NCBI RefSeq assembly: GCF_018305005.1
Contig: NZ_JAGQEG010000058.1
Span: forward strand, 1-38,108
Origin: Collimonas silvisoli
GTDB taxonomy: Bacteria > Pseudomonadota > Gammaproteobacteria > Burkholderiales > Burkholderiaceae_D
Direction: 5' to 3'
DNA: 38,108 bases
This document shows, in pieces, positions 32,715 through 38,108 of this stretch. The translations under genes were made by a program, and so were the position numbers. The notes beneath the pieces are model-generated. The model was not told where the DNA came from. It saw only the letters and a program-made list of their open reading frames with translations, and searched no databases. The stretch's first letter is position 1. Every line of letters starts with the position of its first letter.

Positions 32715-34376
32715 ATGACCCCGACAATCCAAATTCGCATGAACTTCGGAAAAGGAAGTTACGGCATGCCGCATACTTTTTTAGCCGTGACAGATCCCCA
32801 TGGTCGATATACAGAATACGGTCTTGTACCTTTAAAAGGCATGTCCCCCATTGGCCCCGGAACCATCGCTAAGACAGGAATGGGGACAAGGGGGCGGACC
32901 GCAGAAGAAGCTAACCCACACCCACGCTATGCAGATGGCCTCATTCAACCGCTAACAGTCCAGCAATATAACGCTCTAGAGCGGGCGATTTTTTACTCCA
33001 TTGATAATCCTCCGCCTTATTCAGTATATGGCGGCTCAGTATCCGGTGTGCAAGGCGAAAACTGTACGCAATGGGCTGTGCGCATGTGGCGCATGTCGGG
33101 CGCACCTGAGCAGTACGGAATTTCAAGGATGGAGAGCGTCGGGAATCCTTACTGGCAGTATGTTTTCCTCGAATACCACGGTGATGTTGACACCCTCAAA
33201 AAGATGCGCTATTACGCGCCTAATAAATTGCTGTGGCGCTGGTCGCCACAGGCCGATGGCTGCTTGAAACTGCCTATTCTAGCCGTATGCGTCGACATGC
33301 AAAAGTCCCCGCCGAAGCTCCGCAATCCACCCCTTGCAGAGAAAAAAGCGGCAGTCAAAAAGGTGCCTGTAGACAGCGCCGACCGCACCGTGGAAAGCAT
33401 CGGAAAATTCATCAATTGGCTGCACACGCCTGCGCCGCCAAAACCGAAACTCGCACCCGCAGCTACCGCGCCACACACGAAAAATGAAAAATCGATAGAA
33501 CCATTTGATTTGCAAGATATTCCCGATGTCATGGAAACATTCAAATCACCTATCGGCGCAAAATTATTGCGCAACTGGTTCGCTAATCAAAAGCATGGTG
33601 TGACATCGTTAGAAGAAAAGTACTCAATGCCGGGCAGTAAATTTTATCCAAAAGAATTGGTTGATGCCAAGACGATTACGTTAGATTGGATGATGAAATA
33701 TTCGATTGCAGAAAAGGGGTTCGAGGCATTCCAGAAGCGTGCCTCTTGGGATAATCCAACCACCCATGCCGCACTCGGTGATGTGTTGTCGCGACTGCCC
33801 AGTAACGCTAAATGGATACACAAAAATCAATACACTGATGATCGTCAAGAAATGCATCGTGATTTGATGTTTTGTAGCTTGCGCATTGATTGGCCGATGC
33901 TGATGAAAAACGGAGATCTGCTTGACGAAGAAAATGACGGCAAAAATTCATTCCTGGACAACGACCTTGCTGCATCATTGGGCGGCTTTTCTCTTTACGC
34001 CGCCATCAATGAGGCGTGGGTATCGCGCACCGCCACAGAGAGAAAAATGCGGGTGGACAGCATCACCTTTTACATGATGAATCCCTACTCGTTTTATGAT
34101 CATACCGGCACATCACAATATCTCGGCCACTGGAATAAAAAGAATGCGCACCTTGTACCGCATCCGCCCAAGGACGAAACAACTTCACACTGGGCCAATT
34201 TTCCTGTTTATACGGGCAATGACGTGTACGCAAAGAAAGTCGTCATGTATCCCATCTATAATCATCATTACCGCCAATGGCAGGAAAAACATAACCAAGG
34301 CGGTGATATGTTGTTATTTTCCGATTTCAAGACTATTAGCCTAAGCAGTCCAATGGAGATTTCTTGCCGGATATAA
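32715..34376 (+). CDS. Candidate effector: permuted NlpC/P60-like N-terminus and DUF6402-like C-terminus
   Basis: A 553-residue protein without a signal peptide or membrane segment. In the N-terminal region (about 1-135), His20 in YGMPHTFLAVTDPHG and Cys117 in GENCTQWAVRMW occur in the order and spacing of circularly permuted NlpC/P60 (papain-like) hydrolases, which include peptidoglycan amidases and type VI secretion effectors. A Lys/Pro/Ala-rich linker (about 197-255) follows. The C-terminal part (about 320-553: NPYSFYDHTGTSQYLGHWN, YNHHYRQWQEKHNQGGDMLL, FSDF) resembles DUF6402. The ATG is 2 bases after the upstream stop with no ribosome site of its own. The composition is AT-richer than the neighbours. 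No VgrG, PAAR or other secretion gene is in the window. The catalytic and effector roles are inference. Confidence 0.65.
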   Translation: MTPTIQIRMNFGKGSYGMPHTFLAVTDPHGRYTEYGLVPLKGMSPIGPGTIAKTGMGTRGRTAEEANPHPRYADGLIQPLTVQQYNALERAIFYSIDNPPPYSVYGGSVSGVQGENCTQWAVRMWRMSGAPEQYGISRMESVGNPYWQYVFLEYHGDVDTLKKMRYYAPNKLLWRWSPQADGCLKLPILAVCVDMQKSPPKLRNPPLAEKKAAVKKVPVDSADRTVESIGKFINWLHTPAPPKPKLAPAATAPHTKNEKSIEPFDLQDIPDVMETFKSPIGAKLLRNWFANQKHGVTSLEEKYSMPGSKFYPKELVDAKTITLDWMMKYSIAEKGFEAFQKRASWDNPTTHAALGDVLSRLPSNAKWIHKNQYTDDRQEMHRDLMFCSLRIDWPMLMKNGDLLDEENDGKNSFLDNDLAASLGGFSLYAAINEAWVSRTATERKMRVDSITFYMMNPYSFYDHTGTSQYLGHWNKKNAHLVPHPPKDETTSHWANFPVYTGNDVYAKKVVMYPIYNHHYRQWQEKHNQGGDMLLFSDFKTISLSSPMEISCRI

Positions 34377-34381
34377 TATCG

Positions 34382-34537
34382 TCAATGAAAATCTCCTTGC
34401 TCACTACCGGCAAACGGCAGTGAGTCAGTGAGGTTCGCCAGCGGTGTTCCAAGAACCACAGCCATTTCTATGTTGTTGTCCTTCAGGAATTGCCGAATCT
34501 GCGTGGGGTAAGCCGGTGACTGTGAGGCCTTGTCGCA
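34382..34537 (-). pseudogene. Short coding remnant at the right end of the islet
   Basis: On the minus strand an open frame of about 50 codons runs from the att copy to a TGA at 34382-34384. It contains AYPTQIRQFLKDNNIEMAVV, LGTPLANLTDSLPF and GSEQGDFH. The codon usage and residue pattern look coding, but it has no start codon and breaks off at the repeat, so it is probably the 3' end of a gene cut by the insertion or deletion. I do not recognise the family. Confidence 0.35.
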
Positions 34538-34590
34538 GGACTCTTAATTCGTAGATCGTGCGTTCGAATCACTCACGCCCCACCAACAGA
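34538..34590 (+). repeat. Attachment repeat, distal copy of the tRNA-Lys 3' half (att-right)
   Basis: Starts GGACTCTTAAT (anticodon loop region) and ends with the acceptor strand, CCA and 5 further bases; 34562-34590 is identical to 31377-31405. It is not a functional tRNA because the 5' half is absent. It marks the right boundary of the islet. Confidence 0.85.
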
Positions 34591-34593
34591 TTC

Positions 34594-34624
34594 AAGGCTT
34601 CCCAAGCAATTGGGAAGCCTTTTC
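34594..34624 (+). terminator. Rho-independent terminator, probably the original tRNA-Lys terminator
   Basis: AAGGCTTCCCAA (34594-34605), tetraloop GCAA, TTGGGAAGCCTT (34610-34621) and then TT: a 12-bp stem with a GNRA loop. It follows the distal att copy at the distance expected for the end of the uninterrupted tRNA transcript, so the islet has separated the tRNA from it. Confidence 0.7.
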
Positions 34625-34718
34625 AATTTCAAGGGTGTGCATTTCTCTGCCGTCGCTCGCTGCATTATTGTCAGCTGCAGCTGCTCCCTGGCATCGAGGT
34701 GGATGCCCCGTCGATCCC

Positions 34719-35012
34719 TTACGGCATCTTGCTGAGAATCCCGGTCATCTCGTCCGTGGAAAATGCGCGCAGTGTCTGCGTCCGGACATTACCTGCCGCA
34801 CCGAGCGACAATCCGAACGCGGTGAAGGTTGCGTCGTCGGGCGCTTCGAAGGTTACAACTAAATCGTGACTCCCCAGCGTCCAGTAAATGTCTTTCATTT
34901 CAATGCCACACTTCTTTGCCATTTCGCGAACAGCAGCAGCTCGCTTAGTGGTGTCTTTCACGGTGCGGATTCCCTGGTCCGTGAAATTCGTGAGAACGAT
35001 GTAAGTTGCCAT
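34719..35012 (-). CDS. GYD-domain protein
   Basis: A 97-residue protein of the GYD family (ferredoxin-like alpha/beta fold, function unknown). The opening MATYIVLTNFTDQGIRTVKD, then GIEMKDIYWTLGSHDLVVTFEAPDD with the region corresponding to the family's Gly-Tyr/His-Asp motif, and AAGNVRTQTLRAFS all match the family pattern. The frame is open to 35069, but the ATG at 35012 has AGGAG 7 bases upstream and begins the conserved domain. It lies just outside the islet, with no evident partner genes. Confidence 0.85.
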   Translation of the reverse strand: MATYIVLTNFTDQGIRTVKDTTKRAAAVREMAKKCGIEMKDIYWTLGSHDLVVTFEAPDDATFTAFGLSLGAAGNVRTQTLRAFSTDEMTGILSKMP

Positions 35013-35209
35013 GATGACTCTCCTAGTCGGCTGGGATGACACTGCGCGTTGCCGAGGCGCGCAGAACAAGTTCTTTCGGCAATTGGCGCGCCATGCAAGA
35101 TGGCGCTTGGCGCACGAGGCAAAAGGGCCAGTCTGGGAGCTAGGCAGCGCGGCAAATCGCCTAAAATCGTTTCAGAAGTGATACACCCAGCGCGGCTGAA
35201 CTGTCGGCA

Positions 35210-35449
35210 CTAAGGATTTTTACATCCCATCTCTATCATCGAAAGGGCTATTGCGCGCGCCTCTGCCTGTGCTATCTGTTCGTTCGGAAATACGCAGTCA
35301 AGCGCAACCCGTTGCGGCGGAAAAATGCCATTTCTATGGATGGGATTGCAAGAAGCATAAATGGCGAGTATCGCGACCCAGTCCTCGCGGTCAGGTAATT
35401 TAAATCCGGAATACTCGATTTCATATTTGCCAATTTTTTCGGATTTCAT
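35210..35449 (-). CDS. Small protein of unknown function
   Basis: A 79-residue protein that I do not recognise. It begins MKSEKIGKYEIEYSGFKLPD, contains DREDWVAILAIYASC and a C-terminal helix AQAEARAIALSMIEMG. There is no signal peptide or membrane segment. The ATG at 35449 is chosen because GGAGG lies 5 bases before it; an ATG at 35461 lies upstream of that ribosome site. The good ribosome site and coding-like composition support a real gene. Neighbours give no clue to its role. Confidence 0.65.
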   Translation of the reverse strand: MKSEKIGKYEIEYSGFKLPDREDWVAILAIYASCNPIHRNGIFPPQRVALDCVFPNEQIAQAEARAIALSMIEMGCKNP

Positions 35450-35733
35450 CGGCGCCTCCAACAGTTTTCCGGTCGTGTAAACAGTATAGGCAGCCGGTTA
35501 CGGCGTGCTCGGCATTTTTTCTTGATCAGCGTATCGCCAGAAGAATCGACATGAGTAGACACGAGGATAAATTTAAACGTAGACTGTATTGTTTTTCGGC
35601 AATGATTCGTCGTGAGTGCGTCGACTGTGCGGGTTTATTCATGCATGAGTCGATTTTTTTTGCAGGCCCAAGTAGCCAGCCGCTCACAGGAATATCCACC
35701 AGCCGCCCAATTAGTCCTGCCTTCTACGACGCA

Positions 35734-36924
35734 ATGCCAACAACCGTTCAACACAATACAAGCAAGCTGCAACGCAATAATGGTCTGGATACGCTGCGAG
35801 CGGCGGCGATCATGCTGGTGTTCATGTACCACTACATGGTGTTCGTCAGCGGCGAAGCAACGTTCGGCTGGGCCAGCACGGTTGGCTGGGTCGGGGTTGA
35901 CCTGTTCTTTGTGTTGAGCGGTTATCTCATCAGTAATCAGATCTTTGCCCGCATCGTCCGTGGGCAGCCGCTTTCGCTCAAGAATTTCTACGCCAGAAGA
36001 TTCTTGCGGACGCTGCCTAATTTCTACCTGGTGCTGGGACTTTATTTTCTGTTTCCGCTTGCGATGGGAGGGAACGCTCCGCCGCCGCTTTGGCGTTTTC
36101 TCACATTCACGCAGAACCTGTGGCTGCAGCCGGGAACCGCGTTTTCCCATGCCTGGTCGCTGTGCATAGAAGAACAGTTTTATCTTTTGCTTCCCGCCGT
36201 CGTCATCTTAGCCGCCAGGTATGGCAAATCGATCCGGCTGGCCTGGCTTGCCTTGGGGCTGTTGATGCTGGCCGGCATCGTGCTCCGCAGCGTATTGTGG
36301 CTGCAGTATGGTCGGCAAGCGGGCGGTGCGGTCGGCGGCTATTACCCGAATATCTACTACTCAAGCTTTTGCCGGTTCGATGAATTTTTGCCTGGCATCG
36401 CTGTCGCAATCCTGAAAAATTTTCACCGTGATGCCTGGCAAAGAATCGTTCGCCGCGGGCATCTGGCCTTGATTGCCGGCGGCCTGGCTGTGGGGTTGCT
36501 GTTCTGCACGATCGTCAATCAATACTATATCGAAGGTTATGGCTACGGATTCTTCATGACTGGATTCGGCTATTCGCTGATTGCCGTTGCCTTCGCTGTT
36601 TTGGTGGTCGCTGCGCTCAGTCCGTGCAGCTACCTGTATCGCTGGAGGATACCCGGCGCTGCCCAGCTGGCCGCATGGTCGTACGCCATCTACCTGGTGC
36701 ATAAGCCGCTCGCCGTGATCGTGCATCGGCTGTTGAAAAGCAGCGGCCTCAACGCTGCGGCCGAAGTTGGCGTGATTGCCTTGGCCGGCATAGTCGGCGG
36801 CTACCTGCTTTATCGATTTGTCGAAACTCCCTTCATGCAGTTGCGGGATGCGCGTTATCCCAGCAACTTTGCAGACGCTGCTGCCGAGTCATCGCAAAGA
36901 GAGTTCCCGGTTTACATGAAATAG
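35734..36924 (+). CDS. OafA/YrhL-type membrane acyltransferase
   Basis: An integral-membrane acyltransferase (acyltransferase-3 family), about 396 residues from the ATG at 35734. It opens with GLDTLRAAAIMLVFMYHYMV, which holds the family's first-helix motif and catalytic-type His, then GVDLFFVLSGYLIS, FYARRFLRTLPNFY, the SLCIEEQFYLLLP motif and further helices to the end: about 10 TM segments. Such proteins O-acylate sugars of lipopolysaccharide, capsule or other polymers using acyl-CoA. The frame is open to an ATG at 35551 (457 residues), but those extra 61 residues are not membrane-like; neither start has a strong ribosome site. Convergent with the GNAT gene, 5 bases apart. The substrate is unknown. 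Confidence 0.87.
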   Translation: MPTTVQHNTSKLQRNNGLDTLRAAAIMLVFMYHYMVFVSGEATFGWASTVGWVGVDLFFVLSGYLISNQIFARIVRGQPLSLKNFYARRFLRTLPNFYLVLGLYFLFPLAMGGNAPPPLWRFLTFTQNLWLQPGTAFSHAWSLCIEEQFYLLLPAVVILAARYGKSIRLAWLALGLLMLAGIVLRSVLWLQYGRQAGGAVGGYYPNIYYSSFCRFDEFLPGIAVAILKNFHRDAWQRIVRRGHLALIAGGLAVGLLFCTIVNQYYIEGYGYGFFMTGFGYSLIAVAFAVLVVAALSPCSYLYRWRIPGAAQLAAWSYAIYLVHKPLAVIVHRLLKSSGLNAAAEVGVIALAGIVGGYLLYRFVETPFMQLRDARYPSNFADAAAESSQREFPVYMK

Positions 36925-36929
36925 GTCGC

Positions 36930-37475
36930 TTAGACTGCTGCGCTGCTTCCTATGCGTTTGTAGAAGATGGTAGTTGCGCACAAGCGGCCATCCGGCCACA
37001 GCGCGTAGTCTGGAATGATCCCGGATACCTGCCACCCCAGCTGCTTGTATAGCTGTTCCGCCGGACTGCCGGTGACGGTATCGAGTACCAGCAAACTCTT
37101 GCCGGCACGCGCGGCGAAATCCTCTGCCGCCGTCACTAGCGCCGCTCCCAAACCAGCGCGCCGCGCCTTGCGGTGGACCAGCAGCTTTGCTACGTCCGCC
37201 CGATGCGGCTGATTCTCCGGCTGGCTCAGCACCACCTGTACCGTACCCAGAAACCCGCCTTGCCGGTCTTGGGCCACCAGCAGCAGGCGCTCGCCGGCGG
37301 CGACGCCGGCCGCAACGCCGCGCCAGAAATTGTCTGCCCGCGAGCGCGTGAGCGGATGCATGAAACTGACCGAGGCGCCGCCGTCGACGCAATCGATCAG
37401 GATGTCGCTCAAGGCGGCAATCGACGCTGCGTCCTCAAGCGCGCTTAGGCGATGGATTTGTATGTTTTCTTGCAT
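36930..37475 (-). CDS. GNAT-family N-acetyltransferase
   Basis: A 181-residue cytoplasmic acetyltransferase. The acetyl-CoA site (motif A) is LLVHRKARRAGLGAALVTAA near residues 105-124, with the RxxGxG/A element. The later LYKQLGWQVSGIIPDYA segment is the usual motif B. The N-terminal strands match GNAT topology. It starts 24 bases after the XRE-cupin regulator gene on the same strand, so the two form a small operon and the regulator probably controls it. The acceptor could be an amine antibiotic, an amino acid or a peptide; the sequence does not tell. Confidence 0.9.
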   Translation of the reverse strand: MQENIQIHRLSALEDAASIAALSDILIDCVDGGASVSFMHPLTRSRADNFWRGVAAGVAAGERLLLVAQDRQGGFLGTVQVVLSQPENQPHRADVAKLLVHRKARRAGLGAALVTAAEDFAARAGKSLLVLDTVTGSPAEQLYKQLGWQVSGIIPDYALWPDGRLCATTIFYKRIGSSAAV

Positions 37476-37498
37476 GGTTGCTTCCTTATTGGCGCGCG

Positions 37499-38068
37499 CT
37501 ATCCGTGCTGCTTGTCGGTGCAGATGATCACGGCGTAACGCGCAGGTTTGCGATGGGGGTTGTGAAAGGCGACGGGACTGTTTAACTGGAACGCCAGGCA
37601 GTCGCCGGCTTCAATCGCATATTGTGTTTTGCCGACGCTGACCTCCATCCGGCCTTCCAGGATCCATATCTGCTGATGCACAAGCGCCTCGCGTTCAGCC
37701 GTTTCGTAAGTCACTTTAGCGCCGGCCGGAAACAGCACTTCGACAATCCGCAGCGGCGATTGCGGGTCAGGCGGCGAGATATCGCGACGCAGGTATCCGG
37801 ACTGCGGATCGCGCCATTCCGGCTGGTCGGCATGGCGCATGAGCGGCGCGGTTTGCGGCTGCGGATCTTCGAACAGGGCGGGCAGCATCACGCCAAGTCC
37901 GGTCGCCAGTTTTTCCAGGACCACCGCGGTGGCGTTGCTTTGCCCCCTCTCGATCAAGGAAATCATTGAGCGGCTGACGCTGCATTTGGTCGCCAGCGCA
38001 TCTAGCGACAAGCCGCGTTCCTGGCGCAGAAAACTCACGCGGGCGGCAATGCGGGCATTGATGTCCAT
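37499..38068 (-). CDS. XRE-family regulator with a cupin sensor domain
   Basis: A 189-residue protein: an N-terminal XRE helix-turn-helix (about 5-60, LSLDALATKCSVSRSMISLI, ERGQSNATAVVLEKLATGLG) and a C-terminal cupin-2 domain (about 95-180, ILEGRMEVSVGKTQYAIEAG, DCLAFQLNSPVAFHN). This architecture is common for regulators such as PuuR and SutR. The ATG at 38068 begins the conserved HTH region; the upstream ATG at 38089 would add residues read through the poly-C tract (a run of Pro), which I do not accept. The tract lies at the spacing where a ribosome site should be. First gene of an operon with the GNAT gene. Confidence 0.87.
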   Translation of the reverse strand: MDINARIAARVSFLRQERGLSLDALATKCSVSRSMISLIERGQSNATAVVLEKLATGLGVMLPALFEDPQPQTAPLMRHADQPEWRDPQSGYLRRDISPPDPQSPLRIVEVLFPAGAKVTYETAEREALVHQQIWILEGRMEVSVGKTQYAIEAGDCLAFQLNSPVAFHNPHRKPARYAVIICTDKQHG

Positions 38069-38070
38069 AA

Positions 38071-38086
38071 GGGGGGGGGGGGGGGG
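38071..38086. repeat. 16-base G homopolymer (C on the coding strand) before the XRE-cupin gene
   Basis: Sixteen consecutive G occur on the plus strand, 3 bases upstream of the regulator ATG. Tracts of this length are highly slippage-prone. Either this is a genuine phase-variation tract or a base-calling or scaffold-edge artefact. Confidence 0.8.
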
Positions 38087-38108
38087 CATCCTCGATATCT
38101 AAAATAAT

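Larger units (their letters stand above)
31406..34590. mobile_element. Small tRNA-Lys-integrated genomic islet
   Basis: About 3.2 kb delimited by the tRNA-Lys gene and the repeat of its 3' half at 34538-34590. It carries, from the tRNA outward, a broken integrase (minus strand), a gene pair (32065-34376, plus strand) and a short coding remnant (34382-34537). The cargo is visibly poorer in G+C and uses more A/T-ending codons than the flanking genes, as expected of transferred DNA. With the integrase broken it is probably no longer mobile on its own. Confidence 0.82.

Noticed and set aside
34538-34590. A second tRNA-Lys gene
   Set aside because: Only the 3' half is present; the 5' acceptor strand and D-arm are missing, so it is an attachment-site copy.
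38069-38089. N-terminal extension of the XRE-cupin regulator through a poly-proline run
   Set aside because: The residues would be translated from the unstable homopolymer; the conserved domain starts at the ATG at 38068 and relatives begin there.
1-38108. CRISPR array, insertion sequence or prophage genes
   Set aside because: I saw no regularly spaced repeats, transposase or phage structural genes; the only mobile-element signs are those of the tRNA-Lys islet.

Overview
The window looks like a chromosomal segment of an Oxalobacteraceae-type betaproteobacterium, with Collimonas or a close relative the best guess. This rests on the roughly 60% G+C coding style and on gene families: an ABC-type N-acetylglucosamine (GlcNAc) catabolic operon, a SorAB sulfite oxidase, a MexEF-OprN-type pump and many LysR/TetR regulators. 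No rRNA gene or other taxonomic marker is present, so the genus is an inference.

Layout. 1-1158 (minus strand): a DUF3303 protein and a flavin reductase-like protein. 1232-8873 (minus): a compact GlcNAc operon in the order binding protein, two permeases, ATPase, BadF-type kinase, NagA and NagB-II-type SIS deaminase; import, phosphorylation, deacetylation and deamination lead to fructose-6-phosphate. 9312-12884 (plus, divergent): a second sugar-binding protein without permeases, translationally coupled to an OmpR-type response regulator and a histidine kinase, probably a periplasmic sugar-sensing module. 12891-16032 (minus): a LysR regulator, a DUF4019 protein and glutaryl-CoA dehydrogenase. 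16248-17831 (plus): SorA-like sulfite dehydrogenase and its cytochrome c. 17950-20136 (minus): an electrophile-response unit (NemR-like TetR, old yellow enzyme, tautomerase) with two copies of a candidate operator. 20448-21683: an MFS exporter. 21733-24046: a divergent lysR/lysA pair of the E. coli type. 24159-30097 (minus): a MexEF-OprN-like RND pump, with a divergent TetR regulator at 30529-31152 and duplicated operators.

31325-34621 is the most unusual part. A tRNA-Lys(CTT) gene is followed by a decayed tyrosine integrase, two lower-G+C genes and a near copy of the tRNA 3' half, so this is a roughly 3.2 kb islet inserted in the tRNA gene. Its cargo is a two-TM membrane protein directly followed by a 553-residue protein. 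The latter has an N-terminal His/Cys arrangement like permuted NlpC/P60 (papain-like) hydrolases and a C-terminal part resembling DUF6402. I read it as a candidate immunity/effector pair with no secretion genes nearby.

34719-38068: a GYD-domain protein, an unknown 79-residue protein, an OafA-type acyltransferase, a GNAT acetyltransferase and an XRE-cupin regulator. The start codon of the last gene is preceded by a 16-base homopolymer that is either a phase-variable tract or an assembly artefact at the window edge.
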